The notes beneath the pieces were generated by a model, which saw only the letters and a program-made list of their open reading frames with translations, was not told the origin of the DNA and did no database searches. Made by a program: the position numbers and the translations under genes. Positions 18,131 to 25,353 of a DNA stretch of 41,652 nucleotides are shown here, piece after piece; position 1 is the first letter of the stretch; every line of letters begins with the position of its first letter. Source of the DNA: Anabaena sp. FACHB-1237 (GTDB lineage Bacteria; Cyanobacteriota; Cyanobacteriia; Cyanobacteriales; Nostocaceae); contig NZ_JACJPV010000035.1 of assembly GCF_014696225.1 (NCBI RefSeq), positions 1 to 41,652 of the forward strand, read 5' to 3'.

Positions 18131-18853
18131 ATGTATTCAGAACAAAAATCACTTGATTGGCTAGAGTTATTTTCTGGCGGAGTCCCAACAGGCCCTTTTT
18201 TCTTGGGATATACCCTTAATGGGCTAGAGGAAATTTATTTAAAACAGTCAGATAAATTAAGTGGTCATCTTTTAAATGAGTTATGCCTTGTTGGTCTTAT
18301 TTCTTACTTTGAAGCGTTTTGCAAAGACCATTTTGCTTCAATGATTAATATAGAACCATCACTTCTGAGTAATTTATCAAAAAATAATCAAGATATTAGT
18401 ATTGATCCAATTAAAATACTTGATTTGGGTACTAATCTTCCTTACAATATTGGTTTTATTGTTACTGAGAAATATGATTTTGGCACAGCACAGAAAATTA
18501 ACTCTCTTTATAGCGCATTACTTATGATTTCACCTTTTTCTAAAGATGAGATGAGGATTTATGAAAATTTACTTAAAGATCGTAATCTCTTAGTTCACCA
18601 TGGAGGAACTTATACATCTGCTTACATTATCCAGAATAGAAATATGCTTTCCTCTGAATTGAAACGTCCCTTTTTTGATTCATTAGTTGTGTCTACAAGT
18701 TATTTAGATGAAAAATTTAATTTTATTAGAGAAATTGCAAGGAAAATGTTGAAAGCGTCTCATACATCGCTGACAAAATACCTAGTTGAAAACGAAATTC
18801 GGCTTGAAGAATGGAGACAAATAGCTCTTGACTCGTTCTTGGAAGAAAGTTAA
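18131..18853 (+). CDS. HEPN-domain protein, possible RNase
   Basis: The 240-residue product (ATG 18131; the open frame begins at 18071 but the upstream part is unlike protein and lacks a ribosome-binding site) is mainly helical. It carries the HEPN hallmark R-x4-H, here DRNLLVHHGG with R151, H156 and H157. Many HEPN proteins are metal-independent RNases in toxin-antitoxin, defence or abortive-infection systems; the polar residue following the Arg (N152) is typical. The N-terminal part includes a LISYFEAFCKDHF segment, similar in style to RiboL-PSP-HEPN proteins. No MNT-type antitoxin partner is adjacent. It opens a repeat-rich accessory island. Confidence 0.6.
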   Translation: MYSEQKSLDWLELFSGGVPTGPFFLGYTLNGLEEIYLKQSDKLSGHLLNELCLVGLISYFEAFCKDHFASMINIEPSLLSNLSKNNQDISIDPIKILDLGTNLPYNIGFIVTEKYDFGTAQKINSLYSALLMISPFSKDEMRIYENLLKDRNLLVHHGGTYTSAYIIQNRNMLSSELKRPFFDSLVVSTSYLDEKFNFIREIARKMLKASHTSLTKYLVENEIRLEEWRQIALDSFLEES

Positions 18854-19328
18854 TGAAATGTAACGCACCGTCTTTTATTGATATTTCATCGGTGCGTTAC
18901 GCTTCGCTAACACACCCTACGTTAATGTGGGTTAATCATACAAATCGCTGGATGGGATATCAAGTGCGATCGCTCATCTCGTAGGGTGCGTTAATGAAAT
19001 GTAACGCACCGTTTTTTATTGATAGTTAAATGTCGGTAATGCACCATTTTTATTGATAGTTAAATCTTAGTAATTCACCGTCTTTTATTGATATTTCATC
19101 GGTGCGTTACGCTTCGCTAACACACCCTACTTTTATGATCATAGCTCATCTTGTAGAGTGCGTTAATGAAATGTAACGCACCGTTTTTTATTAAATCTGA
19201 AAATATAGATGAATATTAAAAAACCATCCTGTACATCCTCAAATCCTGGATATCTTGATTCAGACAAATTCCCATTACATTGATAAAATGATATAATATC
19301 AACTACTAACTATAGCAATCATCAAACC
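18854..19328. repeat. Repeat cluster: GGTGCGTTA hairpins and a partial palindromic element
   Basis: Four copies of a hairpin of the type GGTGCGTTA...TAACGCACC (near 18862-18900, 18981-19011, 19080-19130 and 19155-19186) alternate with diverged spacers. The segment 18860-19010 is repeated, diverged, at about 21005-21180, including a GCTGGATGGGATATCAAG block. At 19199-19267 lies the right half of the 159-base palindromic element described at 21197-21355. I see no gene here. Confidence 0.65.
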
Positions 19329-19535
19329 ATGCTAGAATTAATGCCATTTTTAAATAAATTAAGTCGGGCTGAAAAATTACAAATTATCCAATATTTAGCC
19401 TCTCAATTAGTACAAGAAGAATCGGAATTAATTAAACCAGGAATGTCTTATCCTGTCTCCTCTCGTTATGATGCTTTTGAAGCTGCAAATATAATGTTAA
19501 AAGTGCTGGAAGCAGAAAATGGTCAAAAAAGATAA
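19329..19535 (+). CDS. Small protein upstream of hicA
   Basis: The 68-residue product starts with a helical MLELMPFLNKLSRAEKL segment and has an acidic middle and a C-terminal amphipathic helix (EAANIMLKVLEAENG). Its last 17 bases overlap the start of hicA, which argues for translational coupling. Such short helical proteins are common beside toxin genes in cyanobacteria and could be an extra antitoxin or accessory factor, but I do not recognise a named family. Confidence 0.55.
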   Translation: MLELMPFLNKLSRAEKLQIIQYLASQLVQEESELIKPGMSYPVSSRYDAFEAANIMLKVLEAENGQKR

Positions 19536-19746
19536 ATTAATTGAGAAATTAACAAATAGTCCCAATAATGCCAAATTTAGTGATATTCGTAAACTGTTAG
19601 AATTAGATAATTTTGTATTAGATAGAATTACAGGTAGTCATCATATCTTTATCAAAGATGATATAATTTTAGTAATTCCCGTACATAATAATCGGGTAAA
19701 ATCAGTTTATGTTAAACGAGTATTAGAATTAATAGAAGGATCATAA
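19519..19746 (+). CDS. hicA: HicA-family mRNA interferase toxin
   Basis: The 75-residue product fits the HicA double-stranded-RNA-binding-like fold. It has an N-terminal helix with KFSDIRKLLELDNF, then the hallmark GSHH segment (residues about 41-44) whose first His is the catalytic residue in HicA, then a beta strand DDIILVIPVH and a C-terminal helix VKRVLELI. HicA cleaves mRNA and is neutralised by HicB. Here it overlaps a small upstream gene by 17 bases and is followed two bases later by hicB. Confidence 0.8.
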   Translation: MVKKDKLIEKLTNSPNNAKFSDIRKLLELDNFVLDRITGSHHIFIKDDIILVIPVHNNRVKSVYVKRVLELIEGS

Positions 19747-19748
19747 TC

Positions 19749-19970
19749 ATGAATTATCCCATAGTTGTTTATCCTTGTGAAGAAGGCGGTTTTGTAGCAG
19801 AAATTCCAGCATTAAAAGGATGTTTAGCACAGGGTGAAACTTTAGAAGAAACATTACAAGAATTGATAATTGTCAGAAACTTATGGTTAGAAACTGCCGA
19901 AAAATATGGTCAAAAATTACCAGATGTTGAACGTGCTATTGCAAAAGTGAAAGCTCTAAGTAGCGTATAA
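19749..19970 (+). CDS. hicB: HicB-family antitoxin
   Basis: The 73-residue protein has the HicB signature: a YPCEEGGFVAEIPALKGC strand-turn (residues 8-25), then GETLEETLQELIIVRNLW helix. It is the short type without a recognisable C-terminal DNA-binding domain, so self-repression may rely on another factor. It starts two bases after hicA with GGATCA as ribosome-binding site and is presumably cotranscribed. The gene appears intact. Confidence 0.8.
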   Translation: MNYPIVVYPCEEGGFVAEIPALKGCLAQGETLEETLQELIIVRNLWLETAEKYGQKLPDVERAIAKVKALSSV

Positions 19971-19975
19971 ATTTT

Positions 19976-20175
19976 AGAATCAGGATTTCGACCGATTAAA
20001 GGATTAACAGGATTATATTTGATTTTGATATTCACAGAATATTGGAATTAGTGCAATTTCTGAAAATGTAGATGAATATAAAAAACATCCTGTACATCCT
20101 CAAATCCTGGACATTATCTCGACTTACTTGGGCAAGCTCAGTACAAGTCGCTCGATAACCACCTGATTCAGACAA
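19976..20175. repeat. Palindromic repeat copy with a nested 47-base insertion
   Basis: It matches the 159-base element at 21197-21355 along its length: left end GAATCAGGATT, centre AATTAGTGCAATTT, right end CATCCTGTACATCCTC and CTGATTCAGACA. Between GGACAT and CCTGATTC an extra 47 bases (20115-20161) contain GGGCAAGCTCAGTACAAG, which resembles the CTCAGTGACCACC repeat at 34943-34956. Confidence 0.6.
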
Positions 20176-20233
20176 AAAAAGATTAACAGGATACTGTATA
20201 GTAAATTTAGCAAAGTAATCACACTTTAATAAT

Positions 20234-20691
20234 ATGACCAAAACAATATACATAGAAACAAGTATTATTGGTTATTTAACAGCAAGACCTAGTAAAAATC
20301 TAATTGTTGCTGCTAATGCGGAAATAACAAGAGATTGGTGGGATACTCAGAGAAATTCTTTTACTATTTACATTTCTCAACTGGTATTGCAAGAAGCAGC
20401 AAAAGGTGATCCGGAAATGGTGAATAAAAGAATAGAAGTTTTAAATAACTTTCCTCTACTTGATATCACAGAACCAGTCGAAAACTTAGCACAGGAATTT
20501 CAAAAACAAAGTAATTTACCACCCACTGCTGCTTATGATACTGTTCATATTGCTACAGCTACAGTCTATGGTTTAGATTATCTGTTAACATTGCTAACCC
20601 CTATATTCAGAAAAAACTCTCACAAATTGCTGATAGTTTAGGATATGAACTACCAACAATATGTACACCTTATGAAATGTTAGGAGAATAA
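20234..20691 (+). pseudogene. PIN-domain toxin with a frameshifting deletion
   Basis: The first 116 or so codons encode a PIN-like RNase (first acidic residue in IYIETSIIGYL, the later Asp in AYDTVHIATATVYGLDYLLT). The frame then changes: after YLLT the original frame gives an unrelated tail to 20641. The +1 frame instead continues with ANPYIQKKLSQIADSLGYELP and CTPYEMLGE, ending at TAA 20689-20691. In intact relatives a WNCxHI segment links the two parts. A loss of about 16 bases including that segment explains both the missing motif and the shift. The protein is probably inactive, although the acidic residues are kept. Confidence 0.75.
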
Positions 20692-20694
20692 TTT

Positions 20695-20862
20695 ATGTTG
20701 AATGATGAAGTTTTGGCAGAAATTCGGAAAATCAGAGATGAACAAGCTAAGTCATTTAATTATGATTTAGCAGCTATTTGTGCTGATTTAAGAAAAAAAC
20801 AAGCAACAAGTGGCAGAAAAATTATTTCTCTTCCCTTGAAGACAGTGGTAAAATCACGCTGA
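20695..20862 (+). CDS. Small partner (putative antitoxin) of the PIN protein
   Basis: This 55-residue reading frame starts three bases after the ancestral stop of the PIN gene. It reads MLNDEVLAEIRKIRDEQAK, then FNYDLAAICADLRKKQ and a basic ISLPLKTVVKSR end. This size, position and helical charge pattern are usual for the short downstream antitoxins of cyanobacterial PIN genes. It seems intact although its toxin is broken. It is shorter than typical gene-finder cut-offs. Confidence 0.6.
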   Translation: MLNDEVLAEIRKIRDEQAKSFNYDLAAICADLRKKQATSGRKIISLPLKTVVKSR

Positions 20863-21411
20863 TTTTTTAGGGTGCGTTAATCAATTTTATTTAATGCACC
20901 ATTTTTTATTATTTTTATAAAATATTGCACTATCTGAATCAGGATAACCAGGATTAAAGGATTAACAGAATAATATTTGATATTGATATTCACAGCTCAT
21001 ATCGTAGGGTGCGTTAATGAAATGTAACGCACCATCTTTTATTAATATTTAATCGGTGCGTTACGAATAAAGCTAACGCACCCTACGTTAATGTATGTTA
21101 ATTATACAAATTGCTGGATGGGATATCAAGTGCGATCGCTTATCTCGTAGGGTGCGTTAATGAAATGTAACGCACCGTTTTCTATTAAAATTTAACTGTC
21201 AGAATCAGGATAACCAGGATTAAAGGATTAACAGGATAATATTTGATTTTGATATTAACAGAATATTAAAATTAGTGCAATTTTGTGAAAATATAGATAA
21301 ATATTAAAAAAAACATCCTGTACATTCTTAAATCCTGGACATCCTGATTCTGACAAAATACAATTGTTTAAACTATAATAAAATATAACCATCATTCATC
21401 ATCAAATTACT
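20863..21411. repeat. Repeat cluster: GGTGCGTTA hairpins plus two palindromic element copies
   Basis: No gene is visible. It contains a left-half copy of the palindromic element (20933-20995), the block 21005-21190 that duplicates 18860-19010, and the complete element 21197-21355. Hairpins GGTGCGTTA...TAACGCACC occur near 21009 and 21151, plus a diverged one at 20871. Confidence 0.65.
21197..21355. repeat. Most complete copy of a 159-base palindromic element
   Basis: The left 41 bases (21197-21237, starting TGTCAGAATCAGGAT) and the right 41 bases (21315-21355, ending ATCCTGATTCTGACA) are inverted copies at about 35 of 41 positions. They enclose an AT-rich core with AATTAGTGCAATTTTGTG. Partial copies lie at 19199-19267, 19976-20175, 20933-20995, 21597-21638 and 21932-21989. 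No coding capacity; the copy number in this one island suggests local spread. Confidence 0.7.
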
Positions 21412-21645
21412 ATGCTCAAAAGTTACGAAGCAATTTATGAAAATGGGCAATTAACATGGTTATCAGAACAACCTCAAGTCAATTCTGCTCGTGTGATTAT
21501 CACCATACTACAAGAAAACTTACCATCAAAAAAACACCGTACTCCTCCTGCTTCTATTGCTGGTAAAGGTAAAACATTGGGTGATATTGTTAGTCCATCC
21601 TGTACATCCTCAAATCCTGGATATCCTGATTATGACAATTTTTAG
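21412..21645 (+). CDS. Small antitoxin-like protein with repeat-derived C-terminus
   Basis: The 77-residue frame begins like a cyanobacterial antitoxin-type protein (YEAIYENGQLTWLSEQP, a short strand-helix, then ASIAGKGKTLGDIVSP). From residue 63 on (SCTSSNPGYPDYDNF) the codons come from the right end of the palindromic element (21597-21638), which also provides the stop. The normal acidic tail of relatives is therefore replaced. Whether the product still folds or binds a toxin is open; no toxin gene is directly downstream. Confidence 0.6.
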   Translation: MLKSYEAIYENGQLTWLSEQPQVNSARVIITILQENLPSKKHRTPPASIAGKGKTLGDIVSPSCTSSNPGYPDYDNF

Positions 21646-21691
21646 CTACAATTAAACCATAAGCAACTAACATCAATTAGAGGCAATAATT

Positions 21692-21950
21692 ATGAATACA
21701 GCTAAACTTACCAGTGATGGTACTCAGCAGACGGTAATATTACCACCAGATTTTAAAATGACGGGTACAGAAGTTTATATCAAAAAAATTGGTAATGCCA
21801 TTATTCTTATTAGTAAAGATAATCCTTGGTAAACTGTAATTGATAGTTTAGATCAATTTTCTGATGACTAGAGATCAACTTCCTATTGATGAAATAGAGG
21901 AGTTTTAAATGCAATATCTTCTCGATACCATTGATATTCTAGAATATTAG
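21692..21950 (+). pseudogene. vapBC-type toxin-antitoxin remnant
   Basis: A VapB-like reading frame (21692-21832, 46 residues) has TVILPPDFKM and ISKDNPW but stops at TAA directly after NPW. The following bases still encode the expected continuation TVIDSLDQFSDD and, in another frame, RDQLPIDEIEEF, so it has a stop and a frameshift. At 21909 the toxin starts as MQYLLDT, the usual VapC N-terminus. It runs into the palindromic repeat after seven codons and ends at 21950. Both genes are dead. Confidence 0.75.
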
Positions 21951-21989
21951 AATTAGCGCAATTTTGTGAAAATGTAGATGAATATTAAT
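21932..21989. repeat. Central part of the palindromic element, inserted in vapC
   Basis: The segment with GATATTCTAGAATATTAG, AATTAGCGCAATTTTGTG and AATGTAGATGAATATTAA matches the core of the 21197-21355 element. It replaces everything after the seventh codon of the toxin gene and also truncates the 5' side of the HTH fragment that follows. Confidence 0.6.
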
Positions 21990-22227
21990 AAAACATTTAC
22001 GTCAAGAATTAAACCTGAATGAGAAAGAGTTGCAAATTTTCAAGCTGTTATGTGATGAATATTTAACAGATCAAGCCATTTATGAACATTTTCACATATC
22101 ACTTAGAGTTGTACAAAATCATATCCAGCATTTTAAAGTAAAATTAGGTCTTGATGAAGCTAGTAATAAACAAATTAATACTCGCATAGCATTATGTATG
22201 ATAGCACTTGAGAAAAAATTATTATAG
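21982..22227 (+). pseudogene. C-terminal fragment of an HTH protein
   Basis: The open frame runs from the edge of the repeat to TAG 22227 and reads HLRQELNLNEKELQIF, then a helix-turn-helix-like LTDQAIYEHFHISLRVVQNH and a C-terminal helix. This resembles LuxR-type C-terminal domains. Only a TTG at 22030 could start it, within the first helix, so the N-terminal part was probably lost when the repeat inserted. It ends about 100 bases before rpmH. Confidence 0.5.
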
Positions 22228-22281
22228 CTTACCAATACTAAACCCCTAGCCAGAAATCTGTTATTATCACCTCAAAAGTGG

Positions 22282-22287
22282 TATAAT
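22282..22287 (+). promoter_or_regulatory. Extended -10 promoter of rpmH
   Basis: A perfect TATAAT with TG one base upstream (TGGTATAAT) lies 46 bases before the rpmH start. A weak -35 (near 22259-22264) is at suitable distance. This should drive the rpmH-rnpA block. Confidence 0.6.
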
Positions 22288-22332
22288 GTCAGATTGTGAC
22301 TTTTTATGAAAATCCGGTAAAAGGAGAAGGAT

Positions 22333-22467
22333 ATGCAAAGAACATTAGGAGGCACTTGCCGTAAGAGAAAAAGAACATCTGGATTTCGCGCTAGAATGCG
22401 GACACCAGATGGCAGAAACGTAATTACAGCCAGAAGAAAGAAAGGCCGTCATCGTCTCAGTGTTTAG
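22333..22467 (+). CDS. rpmH: 50S ribosomal protein L34
   Basis: This is the 44-residue, highly basic protein L34 of the large ribosomal subunit. It reads [27 protein letters not shown] and ends [11 protein letters not shown], matching the family throughout. It has a strong AAGGAG ribosome-binding site. As in nearly all bacteria it precedes rnpA, 32 bases downstream. Confidence 0.97.
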   Translation: MQRTLGGTCRKRKRTSGFRARMRTPDGRNVITARRKKGRHRLSV

Positions 22468-22499
22468 TTAAGTTTACCTAAACCCAGATAATAATAAAA

Positions 22500-22901
22500 G
22501 TGGCTTTGCCCAAAGCATATCGTCTCAAATCCCGTCAGGATTTTCAGGCAGTTTTCCGGGAAGGAATACGGCGACATAGTTCTCATTTTACGATGAGGGC
22601 TTTAAAACCAGTGATTTCTCAAAATCCTTCTTTGGATACTGTCCTTGCCACCGCCCTTACTCCCACAAAATTTGGTATATCTATAAGTACCAAAGTGAGT
22701 AAAAGAGCAGTAATTCGCAACAAAATTAAAAGGCAAATTACGGCAGCATTACATCGCCTACTGCCAAAAATAGCCCCAGGATGGCGAATAGTATTAGTAG
22801 TCAAACCAAAAACAGCAGAATCTCAGTGCGGAAGCCAAAAATTTCTGCAAGAATTAGAGCAGTTATTGGTAAAAACTGAGGTGTTACATGGGCATTCGTG
22901 A
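22500..22901 (+). CDS. rnpA: Ribonuclease P protein component
   Basis: The 133-residue basic protein is the RNase P subunit that helps the catalytic RNA bind pre-tRNA leaders. The central cleft is seen in SRQDFQAVFREG and the RNR-like motif region SKRAVIRNKIKRQI, followed by GWRIVLVVKPKTAE. It starts with GTG 22500, the only codon that retains the family N-terminus ALPKAYRLKSRQDF. The end overlaps the next gene by 14 bases, indicating translational coupling. Confidence 0.95.
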   Translation: MALPKAYRLKSRQDFQAVFREGIRRHSSHFTMRALKPVISQNPSLDTVLATALTPTKFGISISTKVSKRAVIRNKIKRQITAALHRLLPKIAPGWRIVLVVKPKTAESQCGSQKFLQELEQLLVKTEVLHGHS

Positions 22902-23274
22902 AGAAGTTTATTATGAAGGTGGTCCCCACATCGGAGACTTGATTTTAAACTTACTGATTGGACTGACAGTAGTGGGAATACCATTAGCTATAGGTGCAAT
23001 TGTTAGGGCATTATGGTTACGGTTTCGGATTACAGATAGACGAATTTGTGTCACTGGAGGATGGATGGGGCGCGATCGCTCGGATGTCATTTATTCAGAG
23101 ATCGTCAAAATCATCACAGTACCTCGTGGTATTGGCCTATGGGGGGATATGGTAATTACTTTGAAAAATGGCAGTCGCTTAGAAATGCGGGCAATTCCCA
23201 AATTTAGAGAAATGTATGACTACATTAATGAAAGGGTAATGGCTAAAAATCCCGAATATAGCAGTGGGAAATAA
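22888..23274 (+). CDS. PH-domain membrane protein
   Basis: The 128-residue product has an N-terminal EEVYYEGGPHIGD segment, a hydrophobic stretch at about 17-42 likely forming membrane helices, and a bacterial PH-like domain (RFRITDRRICVTGGWMGR, YSEIVKIITVP). Such genes sit between rnpA and yidC in cyanobacteria, which suggests a link to membrane protein biogenesis, but no function is known to me. It overlaps rnpA by 14 bases. Confidence 0.75.
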   Translation: MGIREEVYYEGGPHIGDLILNLLIGLTVVGIPLAIGAIVRALWLRFRITDRRICVTGGWMGRDRSDVIYSEIVKIITVPRGIGLWGDMVITLKNGSRLEMRAIPKFREMYDYINERVMAKNPEYSSGK

Positions 23275-23667
23275 ACAGCAATCAGGAGTCAGGAGTTAGT
23301 ATGGGTTTAGCAGCTATGCAACATAAGTGTCAACTTAATGTAAAACCCATAGCCCGACTGGGAATGAATTCCTGTGTCTCCTAGCAAAAGTTGTCTAAAG
23401 ATGACTAAGAATTATCCAAATCCTTAGTTTACTTTAGTGAACTTTGGCTATTAGCCTGGAAATTCATTTCCAAGCAGGCGTGTCAGCAAGGCTAAACCCG
23501 GACTAGGAGTCACTGAGTTAGAATCAAGAATTTTCTCCGCGCATCCTGCATCCTGCACTCCGCACCCCGCACTCAAATTATGCTAAGTTCTACAAAAGAT
23601 GTCCCTTGGATATCATCTATTAGAAATTAGATAACAATGTCAAATTAACTAGGTTGAATTTAGAATA
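23275..23667. repeat. Repeat-filled spacer inside the rpmH-yidC block
   Basis: No gene. It contains CAGGAGTCAGGAGTTAG, a TTTACTTTAGTGAACTTT segment with TTCATTTCC (a relative of 10440-10500), and a heptad run GCATCCTGCATCCTGCACTC at 23541-23574. Insertion of these repeats separates yidC from the upstream genes. Confidence 0.6.
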
Positions 23668-24813
23668 ATGGATTTTGGTATCGGGTTTCTCTCGAATAAC
23701 GTCATGTTGCCAATCATAGACCTATTCTATGGTGTTTTTCCTAGCTATGGATTGGCAATAGTCGCCTTAACTTTAATCATCCGATTTGCACTTTACCCTT
23801 TGAGTGCAGGTTCTATTCGCAGTATGCGACGGATGCGTGTAGTTCAACCGCTTATGCAAAAGCGGATGCAAGAAGTAAAAGAACGCTATAAAGACGATCC
23901 GCAAAAACAGCAAGAAGAAATGATGAATGTCCAAAGAGAGTTTGGCAACCCTTTAGCAGGTTGCTTACCTCTGTTACTACAAATGCCCGTACTTCTGGCT
24001 TTATTTGCTACATTGCGCGGTTCGCCTTTTGCTGGAGTTAATTACTCCGTCAACTTACAAATTTTTCCAGCGGCACAAGTTGAACAAATTCAACCTCAAG
24101 CCTTTGCTACCCCTCCCCAAAATATCTATATTGCTGATGGCGAACATACGCAAATTACAGCGATTCTTCCCAGTGGTAATAAATTAACAGTGGGAGAAAA
24201 AACTAAGATTCAGTATCAAACCATTGAAGGTAAATCATTTGCTACACTTTTAGCAGATCACCCAGAAAGTAAATTAACTCCCCAATGGACAGTTACTAAA
24301 GGTCAAGAACGCATTAAAATTGATGCTGAAGGTAATATTGAAGCCTTAGAACCTGGAGATGTGACAATTCAAGGTACTATTCCAGGATTAGCAGCAGATC
24401 AAGGATTCTTATTTATTGATGCTTTAGGCAGAGTGGGCGCAATAGATCCCGATGGCAAAATTCACTGGGATATAGTAGCGATGATCGTCTTCTTTGGGAT
24501 TAGCTTATACGTTAGTCAAATGCTTTCTGGGCAAAATTCCAGTGGTGGTAATCCCCAACAAGATACAGTTAACAAAATTACTCCTGTGATTTTCTCAGGA
24601 ATGTTTCTGTTTTTTCCCCTACCTGCTGGAGTCTTGATGTATATGGTAATTGGTAACATTTTCCAAACTATCCAAACTTACATCCTTTCCCGTGAACCTC
24701 TACCAGAGGAAATACAGAAAATTGTCGAAACTCAGGAAAAAGCAGCACAAACTATAGATGTAAAGGCTTTGCCTTTTGAACCCAAAAGTTCTAAGAAAAA
24801 GGCTAATAGTTGA
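23668..24813 (+). CDS. yidC: Membrane protein insertase YidC/Oxa1
   Basis: This 381-residue insertase places proteins into the cytoplasmic and thylakoid membranes. It has the cyanobacterial layout: a helix at about 10-35, the cytoplasmic hairpin region [19 protein letters not shown], then [20 protein letters not shown] and two C-terminal helices. The conserved Arg of the hydrophilic groove is expected in SIRSMRR. Between the second and third conserved helices is an extra domain of about 140 residues (about 125-265). It includes a bacterial-Ig-like stretch [19 protein letters not shown] and should lie in the lumen or periplasm. The C-terminal tail is Lys-rich. Confidence 0.95.
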   Translation: MDFGIGFLSNNVMLPIIDLFYGVFPSYGLAIVALTLIIRFALYPLSAGSIRSMRRMRVVQPLMQKRMQEVKERYKDDPQKQQEEMMNVQREFGNPLAGCLPLLLQMPVLLALFATLRGSPFAGVNYSVNLQIFPAAQVEQIQPQAFATPPQNIYIADGEHTQITAILPSGNKLTVGEKTKIQYQTIEGKSFATLLADHPESKLTPQWTVTKGQERIKIDAEGNIEALEPGDVTIQGTIPGLAADQGFLFIDALGRVGAIDPDGKIHWDIVAMIVFFGISLYVSQMLSGQNSSGGNPQQDTVNKITPVIFSGMFLFFPLPAGVLMYMVIGNIFQTIQTYILSREPLPEEIQKIVETQEKAAQTIDVKALPFEPKSSKKKANS

Positions 24814-24815
24814 TT

Positions 24816-25331
24816 ATGAATGATCTTGCTCTACAAAGTGCTGAACAATGGTTACAAGATTTACTCCTATTCATGGGCGTAAATACTACAGTACGCACTG
24901 AATTAGTCACTAATTCCCCTTTAGATGATGAAACTTCTGTCAGCCAAGGTTATTGGTTAACTATAGATGACTCTAATTTAACTCCTGAACAAATTAGGAA
25001 GTTAATTGGTGCTGATGCTTCTGTGCTGGATGGAATGCAATATCTAGTTAATTCAGTGTTTAACTTCAATCAATTAGAAGAGCATCTCACATTGTACACG
25101 GTAGAATTAAATGGTTATCGTGTCAGACGACAAGCGGAAATTATTAATTTAGCGGAAACTGCTGCCGCAGAAGTACGTTTTTCTGGGAGAGAGGTAGAGA
25201 TAAAATCTCTTAATGCTGCTGAAAGAAGAATGGTTCACAATCTGTTAAAGGATTTTACTGATTTAGAAACCTTTAGCCGTGGCAGAGAGCCTTACCGTCA
25301 TTTAGTAGTTAAACCAGTTTTTGAACCATAA
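24816..25331 (+). CDS. jag: Jag/KhpB-like KH-R3H RNA-binding protein
   Basis: The 171-residue protein (ATG 24816; TTG 24810 would add two residues) has an N-terminal LQSAEQWLQDLLLFMG helix, a central KH-like domain with LIGADASVLDGMQYLVN (a G-x-x-x-x-L loop) and a C-terminal R3H motif R-x3-H in ERRMVHNLL. Homologues bind RNA and accompany yidC throughout bacteria. It begins about two bases after the yidC stop and is followed by a DUF177 gene, so the three are probably cotranscribed. Confidence 0.9.
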   Translation: MNDLALQSAEQWLQDLLLFMGVNTTVRTELVTNSPLDDETSVSQGYWLTIDDSNLTPEQIRKLIGADASVLDGMQYLVNSVFNFNQLEEHLTLYTVELNGYRVRRQAEIINLAETAAAEVRFSGREVEIKSLNAAERRMVHNLLKDFTDLETFSRGREPYRHLVVKPVFEP

Positions 25332-25353
25332 TGATGATATTTCACGAATCCTA

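Noticed and set aside
20032..20253. Minus-strand open frame of 73 codons
   Set aside because: It is the reverse of the palindromic element plus the start of the PIN gene; no homology or start signal.
22228..22332. Replication origin near rpmH
   Set aside because: No cluster of DnaA boxes and no dnaA/dnaN gene; rpmH is not a reliable origin marker in cyanobacteria.
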